40,709 nucleotides of DNA from Candidatus Cardinium sp. TP. GTDB lineage: Bacteria; Bacteroidota; Bacteroidia; Cytophagales; Amoebophilaceae. The notes under the pieces were generated by a model that made no database searches, was not told where the DNA came from, and was given only the letters and a program-made list of their open reading frames with translations. This document shows, piece after piece, positions 15,402 to 24,255 of this stretch. The DNA lies in NCBI RefSeq assembly GCF_025215055.1, contig NZ_JANAVR010000006.1:1-40709 (forward strand), in the 5' to 3' direction. Every line of letters starts with the position of its first letter. The stretch's first letter is position 1. A program made the translations under genes and the position numbers.

Positions 15402-17042
15402 CTACCCTTTTAATAATCTCCTGAGCACTTTACCTATAGGTGATTTGGGTAAGCTATTACAAAATTCCACATATTTAGGTACCTTATAGCGGGTCATTTT
15501 TGCTTTGCAATAGGCTATAATTTCCTCAGCAGTAAGCGTTGCGTCCTTTTTTACAATAAAAACCTTAATCGCTTCCTTTAGGGTGACATCTGTGATGCCA
15601 ATAGCACCTACTTCTAGCACTTTCGGATGACCTATTAGGGTTTGCTCTATTTCATTCGGGTATACATTAAAACCAGAAATATTAATCATATCTTTTTTGC
15701 GGTCCACAATAGAGACAAACCCATTGGCATCCATAGTGGCTATATCGCCTGTTTTAAACCATCCATTTATAAAGGCGCCTGCTGTTTCTGTCGGTTTTTG
15801 CCAATAGGCTTTGGTTAGTTGAGGACCCTTGATCAGTAATTCACCAGGAGTGCCATAAGGCACCTCTTTTCCTGTTTCGTCTGCTACGATTACAAATGTG
15901 CCAGGGAGTGGCATATGGTGGAGGCCGTTGATCATGTCAGTGGAGATGCCGGGTGAACATTCCGTTAGCCCATACCCTTCCATAAGCTTACTGCCAGTTA
16001 TGCTTTCCCATTGATTTTTAACATTTTCTTGCGTTTTCATCCCACCTGCTATCGTCAGCTTTAAAGCAGTAAGCTTGAGTTTTTTAAAATTTTTATGCGC
16101 CAATAGTTTTTCAAATAAGGTATTAATGCCTATTAAACAAGTAGGCTTACGTTTCTGTAGTTCTTTTATTAACCTTGGAATGTCTCTAGGATTGGTAATT
16201 AATGAACATTTTGCACCCAGCTTGGCCATCGCAAATAGGCTTCCTAACCCTAAAATATGATAAAGCGGTAGTGGGATCATGGTCCGTTCTTCTTTTTCCT
16301 TTAAGAAAAGGCGCATTACAGGTTCTAATTGTTGGAAATTAGCTGTTAGGTTCCCATGGGATAGAACAGCGCCTTTGGATACACCTGTTGTCCCGCCTGT
16401 GTATTGTAAAAAAGCCGTGTCAGAAGATTGTAAGCCAACAGGACGAAAAATAGCTTTTTTACCTTTTGCTAAAACCTCCTTAAAAGAGATGGCGTGTGGC
16501 AAGCTGTATGCAGGTACTAGTTTTTTGATATGTTTGATAGCAAAATTCAGCACCTTGCCTTTTATGGAGCCAAGCATGTCACCCACTCTGGTAACAATAA
16601 TGGTTTGAATAGATGTATCTGGCAAGATTTCAGCCAGTTTGTGGGCAAAGTTTTCTAAGATCACGATCGCACGTACACCAGCGTCTTTAAGCTGATAAGC
16701 CATTTCAGAAGGGGTGTATTGTGGATTCATGTTTACTACTACTAGTCCAGCACGTAGCATACCCAATACGGCAATGGGATATTGCAATAGATTCGGTAAT
16801 TGAACTGCTACATGTGACCCTACTGATAAATTGGTATATTGCTGGATATAAGCTGCAAAAGATTTAGACAACTTATCCATTGCATGAAAGGTCAGCACTT
16901 TCCCCATGTTTTCACACATCGGTAAATCTTGATATTGCGCAAAAATTTCTTCCATGAAATGGACCAATGAACGATACCTCGAAGTATCGATGGAGTCCGG
17001 TATAGAAGCAGGATAATGTTGCACCCAAGGTCTTCGTGTCAT
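15402..17042 (-). CDS. long-chain fatty-acid--CoA ligase (AMP-binding), FadD-like
   Basis: A 546-residue adenylate-forming enzyme that activates fatty acids through an acyl-AMP. The phosphate-binding loop is YTGGTTGVSKG (214-224), followed by YGLTECSP (357-364), GWFKTGD (427-433) and DRKKDMINISG (447-457), with the catalytic Lys of the C-terminal PIGKVLRR near residue 539. The length fits FadD. Chain-length preference is not readable. In a symbiont it would let host or membrane-derived fatty acids enter phospholipid synthesis (inference). First gene of a likely pair with mraY. Confidence 0.9.
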   Translation of the reverse strand: MTRRPWVQHYPASIPDSIDTSRYRSLVHFMEEIFAQYQDLPMCENMGKVLTFHAMDKLSKSFAAYIQQYTNLSVGSHVAVQLPNLLQYPIAVLGMLRAGLVVVNMNPQYTPSEMAYQLKDAGVRAIVILENFAHKLAEILPDTSIQTIIVTRVGDMLGSIKGKVLNFAIKHIKKLVPAYSLPHAISFKEVLAKGKKAIFRPVGLQSSDTAFLQYTGGTTGVSKGAVLSHGNLTANFQQLEPVMRLFLKEKEERTMIPLPLYHILGLGSLFAMAKLGAKCSLITNPRDIPRLIKELQKRKPTCLIGINTLFEKLLAHKNFKKLKLTALKLTIAGGMKTQENVKNQWESITGSKLMEGYGLTECSPGISTDMINGLHHMPLPGTFVIVADETGKEVPYGTPGELLIKGPQLTKAYWQKPTETAGAFINGWFKTGDIATMDANGFVSIVDRKKDMINISGFNVYPNEIEQTLIGHPKVLEVGAIGITDVTLKEAIKVFIVKKDATLTAEEIIAYCKAKMTRYKVPKYVEFCNSLPKSPIGKVLRRLLKG

Positions 17043-17236
17043 AGTATATAAAACTATTTTAATGTTTTTTCAAACGCTACTGCAATATAGTATAATTTTT
17101 ATAGAATGTGATGCAACGCATCGATACTTTACTGATCTATCTAGATCATCTGTTACAGTTTGTTTTTTGTCCTGTTATGGATATAAGGGCCAGTAGTTGA
17201 CTGGACGGTACGTCTTCTTTTTACAATTTTATTTTT

Positions 17237-17244
17237 TACATTTG
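17237..17244 (+). promoter_or_regulatory. putative -7 element for smpB
   Basis: TACATTTG matches the Bacteroidetes TAnnTTTG motif, 35 bp before the smpB ATG. A -33 TTTG at the usual spacing is not evident. Confidence 0.35.
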
Positions 17245-17278
17245 GAAAAGCTATACAGACTATTTTCTTTTTAAGCCT

Positions 17279-17737
17279 ATGTCAGGTAAGAACCCCCCAT
17301 TTCAGGTTTGCATTAAGAATAGGCAAGCCCATTTTGCCTATAGTTTTTTAGATAGGTATACGGCTGGTCTTATTTTGCAAGGTACAGAAATAAAGTCCAT
17401 TCGAATGGGTAAAGCATCGCTGCAGGAGGCCTATTGTTACTTTAACCAAGGGGCTCTTTGGATCAAAGGTATGCATATTGCTGCCTATAGCCATGGCAAC
17501 ATCTATAACCATGAAGAGAAACGAGATCGTCAGTTGTTATTGCAGAAAAAAGAACTACAAAAGTTGTTGAAAACCCACACAAAAGGGTTGACCATTATTC
17601 CTGTAGAATTGTTTATCAGTCAGCGTGGGTTTGCGAAGTTAGCCATTGCTTTGGCCCGTGGTAAAAAACTATATGATAAGCGTCAGACCATTAAAGCGCG
17701 TGATTTGGAACGCTCTGGGCAGAAAGATCTTATATGA
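17279..17737 (+). CDS. smpB: SsrA-binding protein SmpB
   Basis: SmpB binds the tRNA-like end of tmRNA and delivers it to stalled ribosomes. The 152-residue protein has the family blocks NRQAHFAYSFLDRYTAGL, LQGTEIKSIR, KASLQEAYC, the conserved AAYSHGNIYNHEEKRDRQLLL segment and the C-terminal GKKLYDKRQTIKARD, which enters the mRNA channel. Length is normal. It lies 145 bp upstream of ssrA on the same strand, so both partners of trans-translation are adjacent. Confidence 0.96.
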   Translation: MSGKNPPFQVCIKNRQAHFAYSFLDRYTAGLILQGTEIKSIRMGKASLQEAYCYFNQGALWIKGMHIAAYSHGNIYNHEEKRDRQLLLQKKELQKLLKTHTKGLTIIPVELFISQRGFAKLAIALARGKKLYDKRQTIKARDLERSGQKDLI

Positions 17738-17807
17738 TATTTTTTACTAAGGGATATGCTTTTTGTCTGGGTATTGCAGTAGCGTTTCAAAAGAAGTCTA
17801 ATCGATC

Positions 17808-17839
17808 TTTGGTTGGGCTAATAAAAAGTATTAGATTTA
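17808..17839 (+). promoter_or_regulatory. putative Bacteroidetes promoter for ssrA
   Basis: TTTG at 17808-17811 and TAGATTTA at 17832-17839 are separated by 20 bp, the spacing of Bacteroidetes -33/-7 promoters. The -7 box matches TAnnTTTG at all but its last base. Transcription would begin about 35 bp before the mature tmRNA. Confidence 0.4.
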
Positions 17840-17882
17840 AGTGTTTATAGATAGATTATGTCAATAGGCGTATAAACAGATT

Positions 17883-18309
17883 GGGGTTGACTGGAATTGA
17901 CGGGAAGGTTAAATCCAATGTAAGCATGCGAGGTGTTGTAAGTATTACCTCTTCCTATCAAACTTACACAATGCATAAACGGCAACTTAGCTGTAATCAA
18001 TCCTCGCCGTCGCAAGTTCTTTGCTCTTAATGAAGAAGAAGACGAAGATACAATGCGCATGGCTGCTTAATCGATAGATTAAGGGGGATTTGTCCCGCTG
18101 GTTTTTGTTCTATGGGATCAGCATAGGGGCATCGGTGCATAGAACTAGTGCCGCTAGGTGCGTGATGGAGGCATAAACAATAACCGCGCATAAGTGCAAC
18201 ATTAGGTGTGTTACTGACCTTGGTTGCGCCGACAATAAACAGCGACTAAGCATGTAGAAAGCGTTGCGGTTTTCTTGTTCGGACGAGGGTTCGATTCCCT
18301 CCAGCTCCA
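17883..18309 (+). ncRNA. ssrA: tmRNA with an unusually long tag
   Basis: The 5' end GGGGTTG pairs with CAGCTCC (18302-18308), and the 3' half has a T-arm, GAGGGTTCGATTCCCTC. Conserved GAATTGACGGG and GCATGCGAGGT lie near the 5' end. Pseudoknot PK1 is clear: GAGGT (17930-17934) pairs with ACCTC (17947-17951) and TGTAAG (17937-17942) with CTTACA (17963-17968). Exactly 12 nt after PK1, GGC at 17981 begins a frame of 29 codons, ending at TAA 18068 inside the TAATCGATAGATTA hairpin. The tag starts GNLAVINP, has RRRKFF and an EEEDED cluster, and ends MRMAA. GGC agrees with the Gly-initiated tags of other Bacteroidetes. CCA is not encoded. Total length is about 427 nt. Confidence 0.93.
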
Positions 18310-18323
18310 CACGATGTAAAAAG

Positions 18324-18615
18324 GTATGTGTTCAGGCAATGGCGTCAACTTAAGGAATATCTATTCTAACACAGAGATAGAAATGGCTAATGTGTATACG
18401 CCGCTGCATATGTCCGCCAATAAAAAGTTGGCACACAGTAAAAGTAATGAAACGAGCTATTTTTCCATCTGTAAGATGTCACTTTCAGCGACTTTTTGCC
18501 GAGGGCTTGATTTTTTGTCCACTTTTTTATAAAGAAAAAAGTGGGATAAAATTCATTATTAACATAGTTCCTGAACAGATACTAAAATTTAGTATTAACC
18601 AGTAACGTAAATAGA
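18324..18615. repeat. chimeric family-2/family-1 palindromic repeat
   Basis: It starts with the family-1 end GTATGTGTTCAGG, continues with family-2 sequence (AATGGCGTCAACTTAAGG, then GTCCGCCAATAAAAAGTTGG and ATGAAACGA, to about 18452), and switches to the family-1 right half (TTTTTCCATCTGTAAGATG, GGGCTTGATTTTTTG, the CCACTTTTTTATAAAGAAAAA hairpin), closing CTGAACAGATAC at 18582. A further partial end, TAACGTAAATAGATAA, follows to 18615. It lies between ssrA and the minus-strand gene at 18701, which converge. The 18310-18700 stretch has no gene. Confidence 0.65.
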
Positions 18616-18700
18616 TAATAATATTTTATTTGATAGTCAATAATATATCTCTATTAAGCTCCCGCCATTGCTCTGAATAACTGCAAGTCAAATTTTCTTT

Positions 18701-18994
18701 TTATGGCTCTGTTTCTTCTGGTTCGAATAGCGCCGTGGCGCAGTGTGTAGTAAGCTGCTTGATCTTCTCATTGATTTGATTAAGGTTGGTAAAATTATCT
18801 GCAATAAAATCAGCAAGAGAGAGCTTTATGTTCAGTATTTCCATATCTTCTGCTCCTAAGATAGCGACTAGATCAGTTATGCCAAAACCATAGGCAATAT
18901 GATAGAACGTCGTCAGGCTGCCCATGACCTTTTCTCTAAGTGTATCGCTATTATATGTAATCTTACGCATCAATATGCTTACCTTGTCATACAT
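18701..18994 (-). CDS. hypothetical protein
   Basis: No family recognised. The 97 residues are helical, without a signal peptide, with a moderately hydrophobic middle (TTFYHIAYGFGITDLVAILG, about 28-47) and an acidic end (EPEETEP). It follows the decayed lipoprotein frame at 19014 after 19 bp on the same strand and is probably co-transcribed with it, so it may be part of the same fast-evolving locus. An internal Met at residue 9 is another possible start. Confidence 0.45.
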   Translation of the reverse strand: MYDKVSILMRKITYNSDTLREKVMGSLTTFYHIAYGFGITDLVAILGAEDMEILNIKLSLADFIADNFTNLNQINEKIKQLTTHCATALFEPEETEP

Positions 18995-19013
18995 TTTTTT
19001 AATAGGTTTTAAC

Positions 19014-19771
19014 CTATATATTTCTATTTTTTTTCATGAGTTCTAAAGGGCTATATTGCCTATTCTTTTCTATTTCAGTATCAACAAAGTTTTTGTCATC
19101 CTTTATATTGTCTGGACTGTATACAGCCTTAAGCGTTTCATAACCGTTTTGATAGGTTCTATTAGCTTCTTGCAGTGCAATGGTGCCTTGCGCCACACTA
19201 GCCTGAAGCGCATGGCATAGGAATGCTTCCACTAATTGACCCCAGAAAGGTATAAATTTATCTATTAAATAAGTTGAAGATTCAGATAAAAGCCGCTGAA
19301 TGAAGTGCTTATGTGAATGCATTGTTTCTGACTGCATCAGTTGATAACACGACAGCCTGCTTAAGGCTTTAGCCTGTTTTTGCTTGGAGGTTATGATTGT
19401 ATCTAAAGCAATGCTAGGGTAATGTATACACCTTTTTGGATTACATACCGTCAAGTCATGTTGCTGGCCTGTATGCTGTGCATGACCCAATGCGTTATCC
19501 ATTTTAGTAATGTTATCAACCGTATAGTTTGATTGATATGCATCAATCTTCCGGCAGCATTCCTTCAGCGTGTCCAAAAGGCTATTACGCCTTCTAGGAA
19601 GTCATCAAATTCCCGGGCATCATTCAATTTACATAAATGTGGATTCGAGGAGCATGCCAATCGCTCTTCTTGCCTTGAACACGAACCATATGTTATATAG
19701 TTTTTTGCATGATAGCTACACCCAGTTAATGTGGCCACCATATAGGCCCACACCATAGAAAGATGGTACAT
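19014..19771 (-). pseudogene. lipoprotein gene split by a frameshift
   Basis: Two overlapping frames appear to be one gene. The first (19771-19565, 68 codons) has a short signal peptide ending in TLTGC, a good lipobox, and runs out at FLEGVIAFWTR. The second (to 19014) starts at a weak TTG at 19577 and continues LDTLKECCRKIDAYQ. Adding one T to the TTTT run at about 19576-19579 (minus strand GCCTTTTGG) joins them as FLEGVIAFLDTLKECC and gives about 252 residues. Family unknown; the second part is helical and Cys/His-containing. It could be a true pseudogene, a slippage product or a sequencing error. Confidence 0.55.
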
Positions 19772-20178
19772 AGTTGTTTTTTTATGTTACTAAAACAGAA
19801 ATGACCTAATCATAAAGTTGTTTGCCGTATTGAGGTTAATTTTATGCTATAAAAATTTTTATTATAAATCAAATATTGAAACAATATACATGGGCAAGCG
19901 TGGCAAGTTTATCCGGCGTTATATTTTACGGTTGGCGTCTGGTTAAAACACTATGGGCATCGCACCTTCATATTCTACCAGCAAAAGTTGTTAAAGCGCG
20001 AATAAATGGCTAGGTTTAGCCATTGTATAGTGATAATTAATTCATTTAGATGTAAAATGCTTCGGGGTGGATCTGGCTTTTTGACCTAGTAGGCATAGGC
20101 TTGTTTTTTGCCCAAGGTTTGACTTGTTGTGTTTGTTTTTTGATCAAGCAAAAAATGTGATGGAAATTACTTGTAGTT
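19772..20178. other. 407-bp gene-free interval
   Basis: No gene, tRNA or clear copy of the window's repeat families was seen. A tiny ATG frame at 19890-19946 (18 codons, very basic) is present but unsupported. The segment 20085-20160 is rich in TTTG/CAAG runs that faintly recall the repeat arms at 9760-9911. Confidence 0.4.
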
Positions 20179-20736
20179 ATGTCTTTATATCCCATAGAAC
20201 TTTTTTACGCATCCATTCAAGATGAACAATATTTCCAAATTGGTTCATTTAAAAAGCCCATTGGAATCAATGGTGGTCTAATCGCTTCATTTTTATATCC
20301 GTTGTCCTCTGCCGAACTCGTCAGACTCCCGGCGCTTTTTGTAGAGATAGACCATTCAAAAGTACCTTATTGCATTAAACATATTACCGTTACAGAGGCT
20401 AAAACAATTGTACAATTGGATCTTATTCAATCCAAAACAGACGCGTACGCCCTACGCAATCTACCTCTATTTTTGCCTATAGCGCTTAAGCCTAAATGGA
20501 TAAAAGCTACGCTCCCTTATAGCTTGGTAGATGGTCTAGTGGAGGAGGTGGTATTGGGCCAGCTTGGCACTATACAAGCGGTATACTGCCTCCGAGACCA
20601 ATATATGATGGCAGTTAACCATCATGAAAAGGAATTGCTAATTCCCTATGGCCAGCCCTTTCTGGTTAACGTGAACGAAGTAGACAAAAAGGTTACCGTA
20701 CAGCTTCCAGAAGGTTATTTAGAGGCTATGCTGTAG
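20179..20736 (+). CDS. rimM: ribosome maturation factor RimM
   Basis: RimM binds S19 in the 30S head and helps 16S rRNA processing. The 185-residue protein fits the family: an N-terminal beta-barrel beginning FQIGSFKKPIGINGGLIAS (about residues 19-37), the conserved KTDAYALRNLPLFLP segment near 86-100, and a C-terminal PRC-type barrel with LVEEVVLGQLGTIQAVY and ELLIPYGQPFLVNVNE. In many bacteria rimM sits in the rpsP-rimM-trmD-rplS operon; here it stands alone, showing how far operons have been broken up. Confidence 0.88.
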   Translation: MSLYPIELFYASIQDEQYFQIGSFKKPIGINGGLIASFLYPLSSAELVRLPALFVEIDHSKVPYCIKHITVTEAKTIVQLDLIQSKTDAYALRNLPLFLPIALKPKWIKATLPYSLVDGLVEEVVLGQLGTIQAVYCLRDQYMMAVNHHEKELLIPYGQPFLVNVNEVDKKVTVQLPEGYLEAML

Positions 20737-20790
20737 GAAGGTCCAAGCTAATGTTTAATGGCCTATAATTTTTGCTTCTTAAAATTTTAA

Positions 20791-20917
20791 CTATGTGTTC
20801 AGCGCGATGTTTTTTTTTGTCAAAAAAACCGCCCCTGTAAAAAGTAGCGGTATAGAAAGTGTCATTTTTCAGGTGCGTTTTGCTTTTTACATAAAAACCA
20901 GTGAATTGAATAGATAT
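20791..20917. repeat. family-1 left end joined to an alternative right end
   Basis: It begins CTATGTGTTCAGCGCGATG, carries CCGCCCCTGTAAAAAGTAGCG, and then jumps to ATAAAAACCAGTGAATTGAATAGATA. This is the second type of right end, also seen near 1836 and 6896. The core is deleted. Confidence 0.6.
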
Positions 20918-20932
20918 ATTTGCTGCTATTTT

Positions 20933-21199
20933 GTCAAGTTAAGGCGCATAGATCCGCCGATAAAAAAAGTTGGCGCTTCAGTAAACTTGTAATCTTTAAA
21001 TGAACGGTTGTGCAGCGGATTAGAAAAACAGTTTCCTTTAAAGCCCACGCAGTGGGCGGTTTCTGTTTTTCCCGCTGAAACAACCGTTCGTTTCATTATT
21101 TTTACTGTGTGCCAACTTTTTATTGGCGGACATGAGCAGCGGCGTATACGCATGAGCCATTTCTATCTCTCTGTTAGAATAGATATTCCTTAAGTTGAC
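20933..21199. repeat. family-2 palindromic repeat (267 bp)
   Basis: The ends GTCAAGTTAAGG (20933-20944) and CCTTAAGTTGAC (21188-21199) are inverted repeats with one mismatch. Further inside, CCGCCGATAAAAAAAGTTGG pairs imperfectly with CCAACTTTTTATTGGCGG, then ATGAACGGTTGT with ACAACCGTTCGTTT, and the centre is the shared core GAAAAACAGTTTCC..CTGTTTTTCC. The whole element is therefore one long imperfect palindrome. Related sequence occurs at 18335-18452, about 36060-36115 and 37634-37802. Confidence 0.65.
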
Positions 21200-21392
21200 G
21201 CTATTGACAGAACGCTCAATGTTCAATTGCGCTTAGTAAGTCTACCCTACAAGCTGTAAAATCAGCTTGTAGGGTAGGCTTATAACAGCTTTTTGCATCA
21301 GAGTTGACTATTTTGTCTACAGCTTGGTCTATCAAAAAGTGAAAGGACCATCCTTAATGGAGTGGGTATTTTTCTTTATTCGTTAATTTTCA

Positions 21393-21400
21393 TATCTTTG
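21393..21400 (+). promoter_or_regulatory. putative -7 element for the ribosomal superoperon
   Basis: TATCTTTG is a full match to TAnnTTTG. It lies about 150 bp upstream of rplC and is the only such match seen between the family-2 repeat and the operon. It would give a leader of roughly 145 nt. The -33 region is T-rich (TTTC rather than TTTG). Confidence 0.45.
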
Positions 21401-21552
21401 GATCACGCGCATCCTAGATGTAGTGGGGTTTTAAGGCGGGTCACTTGATCCTGCTTAGATTTTTATTTAAATTTGCCCTCTCGCTATATAATCCTTTCTG
21501 GTTGTTTTGGCTAGTTTTGGAGCGATGGAGTGGGTATGGTTAATGATAAGTC

Positions 21553-22185
21553 ATGATTGGAATCATAGGGAAAAAGATTGGGATGACCAGTCTTTATGAT
21601 AATAAAGGTCAAAAGAAGGCATGCACCGTTATTCAAGGCGGTCCTTGTGTGGTGACACAGATTAGGACAAAGTCTATAGATGGCTATCGGGCTATTCAGT
21701 TGTCTTATGGCGATAAAAAAGAAAAAAATACCATCAAACCCCTCATGGGTCACTTTGCTAAGGCTTCTACTACGCCCAAGCATAAACTGGTTGAGTTTAG
21801 ATGTGAGGATGAGGAGCGCTTGCAGCAGGTTACATTGGGCCAGGTGATTCGTATAGAAGATGTGTTTGTCGAGGGCGAGTTTATAGATGTGGTGGGTAGC
21901 TCCAAAGGTAAGGGTTTCCAGGGTGTGGTCAAGCGGCATGGTTTTAGTGGTGTTGGTGGTCGTTCTCATGGTCAACACAATAGAGAAAGGGCGCCTGGTT
22001 CTGTTGGTGCGGCTTCTTTTCCATCTCGTGTATTCAAGGGAATGCGTATGGCTGGAAGAACAGGAGGCCATAGGGTTAAGGTGTCAAATCTTCAGGTAGT
22101 CAAGGTGTTGCCAGAGAAAGATCTGATCGTGATCCATGGGGCAGTACCTGGTGCCAATAATGGTTATGTAATTTTGGAGAAATAA
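21553..22185 (+). CDS. rplC: 50S ribosomal protein L3
   Basis: An early-assembling 23S rRNA-binding protein whose loop reaches the peptidyl-transferase centre. The 210 residues start with [14 protein letters not shown] and contain the loop [15 protein letters not shown] and [23 protein letters not shown], all diagnostic. It is the first gene of the superoperon here; rpsJ (S10), which usually precedes it in Bacteroidetes, is absent. rplD follows after 1 bp. Confidence 0.97.
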   Translation: MIGIIGKKIGMTSLYDNKGQKKACTVIQGGPCVVTQIRTKSIDGYRAIQLSYGDKKEKNTIKPLMGHFAKASTTPKHKLVEFRCEDEERLQQVTLGQVIRIEDVFVEGEFIDVVGSSKGKGFQGVVKRHGFSGVGGRSHGQHNRERAPGSVGAASFPSRVFKGMRMAGRTGGHRVKVSNLQVVKVLPEKDLIVIHGAVPGANNGYVILEK

Positions 22186-22186
22186 A

Positions 22187-22816
22187 ATGAACCTATCAGT
22201 ATTAAAATATACAGGGGAGGAGGCAGGCCGTTCTGTTGTATTGCCAGAGGAGGTTTTTGGTATTGATCCAAACGATCATGCCATTTATTTAGACGTCAAA
22301 TCCATCTTAGCAGGTGGGCGTCAGGGGACGCATCAGTCAAAAGAGCGTGGTGCAGTAAGTGGATCTAGAAGAAAAATTAAAAGGCAAAAAGGTACGGGTA
22401 CAGCTAGAGCTGGTGACGTCAAATCGCCCCTATTCAGAGGAGGGGGGCGTATTTTTGGTCCAAAGCCAAGGGATTATAGCTTTAAATTGAACCGTAAAGT
22501 AAAAAAGTTAGCCAGAAAGTCTGCATTTGCCTATAAAGCTCAAGCAAGTCATATTTCCGTTTTAGAGTCTTTTTCTTTTGATACGCCAAAAACAAAAAAC
22601 TATTTAGGTATGTTGCAAAGCTTGTCTTTTTCTGATAAAAAGACCTTGTTGATCTTGCCTAACGTAGACAAAAATATTGTACTATCCAGTAGGAATGTCA
22701 AACAAACAAAAGTGCTTTGTGTCGATCATGTCAATACCTATGACCTGATGCAGGCAAAACGATTGTTGATTATGGAGAGTGCTATAGCGCCTATAGTAGA
22801 AAAATTGAGACCATAA
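22187..22816 (+). CDS. rplD: 50S ribosomal protein L4
   Basis: The 209-residue L4 has the long basic loop that lines the exit tunnel (KERGAVSGSRRKIKRQKGTG, then GDVKSPLFRGGGRIFGPKPR at about 72-91) and the C-terminal globular part (DVKT-like NVDKNIVLSSRNV). Family-length and intact. In some bacteria L4 also represses its own operon; nothing in the leader shows this here. Confidence 0.96.
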   Translation: MNLSVLKYTGEEAGRSVVLPEEVFGIDPNDHAIYLDVKSILAGGRQGTHQSKERGAVSGSRRKIKRQKGTGTARAGDVKSPLFRGGGRIFGPKPRDYSFKLNRKVKKLARKSAFAYKAQASHISVLESFSFDTPKTKNYLGMLQSLSFSDKKTLLILPNVDKNIVLSSRNVKQTKVLCVDHVNTYDLMQAKRLLIMESAIAPIVEKLRP

Positions 22817-22825
22817 CAATAACAG

Positions 22826-23113
22826 ATGAATATCCTAAAGAAACCTTTGGTAACCGAGAAAGTATCCGCCCTTAATAAGCATGGTGTATATGGTCTAATC
22901 GTAGATGACCGTGCGAATAAGTACCAGATACAAAAAGAAATTGAACGTTTTTATGGCGTTACAGTGGAAAAAATTAATACCATGCGTTATGCTGGTAAAT
23001 CTATCACGCGGCATACCAAATCCTTCATAATGAAGGGAAAAAAACCTTCTTATAAGAAAGTACTTGTAACACTTAAGGAAGGGGATGCGATAGATTTTTA
23101 TAGTAATTTCTAG
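22826..23113 (+). CDS. rplW: 50S ribosomal protein L23
   Basis: A 95-residue protein at the tunnel exit, docking site for trigger factor and SRP. It starts with the usual LKKPLVTEKVSAL and keeps NKYQIQKEIERFYGVTVEKINT; the loop is short and is followed by KKPSYKKVLVTLKEGDAIDFY. A 40-bp gap separates it from rplB. Confidence 0.95.
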   Translation: MNILKKPLVTEKVSALNKHGVYGLIVDDRANKYQIQKEIERFYGVTVEKINTMRYAGKSITRHTKSFIMKGKKPSYKKVLVTLKEGDAIDFYSNF

Positions 23114-23153
23114 CCTTTTGTATTGAATTTTATAGCTGTTAGTTGATCTAGTT

Positions 23154-23981
23154 ATGCCATTAAAGAAACTTAATCCAACCACGCCCGGTCAGCGTTTTAG
23201 AATAGCGCCAGATTTCTCTACCGTTATTACTACGCGTAAACCGGAGAAGTCACTCTTAGTGAAGGCCAAGCGGACGGGTGGTCGGAATAACCGCGGTAGA
23301 ATTACCGTTCCACATAGGGGTGGTGGGCATAAGCGACGTGCCCGTCTTATTGATTTTAAAAGAAGGAAGTTGGAAATTCCTGCCTTTGTCCATTCCATTG
23401 AGTATGACCCTATGCGTACCGCCTACATTGCCCTATTGCATTATGTAGATGGTGAAAAAAGTTATATTATAGCACCGGAAGGGCTTAAGGTGGGGGCTAA
23501 GGTTGTAGCAGGTTCAAATGCCTCAATAGAGCCAGGTCATGCTATGGAAATGAAAGATATCCCACTGGGAACAATTATTCATAATATTGAACTTGCGCCT
23601 GGGCGTGGGGCGGCATTAGCCAGAAGTGCGGGGTCTTATGCACAACTACTTTCTAAAAGCGGTAAATATGTGACCATTAAGTTGCCTTCTGGTGAAAGGC
23701 GTTTGGTATTCGCACATTGTATGGCTACGATTGGATCCGTTTCCAATAGCGACCATGGTAATGTGACCATTGCTAAAGCAGGTAGAAGCCGTTGGTTGGG
23801 TAAAAGACCGCGTGTTCGGGCTGTTGTAATGAACCCTGTTGATCATCCAATGGGTGGTGGCGAAGGTAAGGCCTCTGGAGGACATCCTAGGTCTGCTAAA
23901 GGGTTGTATACAAAAGGTAAAAAGACCCGAAATCGTAATAAATATTCTACTAGACTGATTATTAGTAAAAAGAAAAAATAA
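23154..23981 (+). CDS. rplB: 50S ribosomal protein L2
   Basis: The largest 23S-binding protein, needed for subunit joining and peptidyl transfer. The 275 residues include [20 protein letters not shown] near residue 41 and the C-terminal [19 protein letters not shown]. The second position of the HPxGGG motif is Met where many bacteria have His; I recall this as normal for Bacteroidetes. Its stop overlaps the rpsS ATG by one base (TAATG). Confidence 0.97.
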   Translation: MPLKKLNPTTPGQRFRIAPDFSTVITTRKPEKSLLVKAKRTGGRNNRGRITVPHRGGGHKRRARLIDFKRRKLEIPAFVHSIEYDPMRTAYIALLHYVDGEKSYIIAPEGLKVGAKVVAGSNASIEPGHAMEMKDIPLGTIIHNIELAPGRGAALARSAGSYAQLLSKSGKYVTIKLPSGERRLVFAHCMATIGSVSNSDHGNVTIAKAGRSRWLGKRPRVRAVVMNPVDHPMGGGEGKASGGHPRSAKGLYTKGKKTRNRNKYSTRLIISKKKK

Positions 23982-24247
23982 TGGGTAGATCTATAAAAAA
24001 GGGACCCTATGTGGCGCATCATCTACAACGTAAGATAGAGATCCTCAATGAATCCGGTAAGAAAACGGTAGTAAAAACCTGGTCTAGGCGGTCCACTATT
24101 ACGCCAGATTTTGTGGGCCATACCCTTGCGGTCCATAATGGGCATAAATTTATTCCTGTTTTTATTACAGAGTCAATGGTAAGCCATAAGGTCGGTGAGT
24201 TTGCCTTGTCAAAAAAATTTAAAGGCCATACGTCTAAAAAGAGATAA
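23981..24247 (+). CDS. rpsS: 30S ribosomal protein S19
   Basis: An 88-residue protein of the 30S head, contacting S13 and the A-site tRNA. Diagnostic segments are [33 protein letters not shown] and [22 protein letters not shown]. It is also the docking partner of RimM, encoded 3 kb upstream. Confidence 0.96.
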   Translation: MGRSIKKGPYVAHHLQRKIEILNESGKKTVVKTWSRRSTITPDFVGHTLAVHNGHKFIPVFITESMVSHKVGEFALSKKFKGHTSKKR

Positions 24248-24255
24248 TTTGAACC

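Noticed and set aside
18326-18605. Overlapping plus-strand ORFs of 68 and 71 codons
   Set aside because: They translate the chimeric palindromic repeat; similar peptides arise from other repeat copies (for example 20926-21226).
19890-19946. 18-codon basic ORF (MGKRGKFIRRYILRLASG)
   Set aside because: Considered as a THX-like small ribosomal protein, but it does not match that family's conserved pattern and is too short to support.
21511-22071. 186-codon minus-strand ORF
   Set aside because: Antisense shadow of rplC, which is unmistakable on the plus strand.
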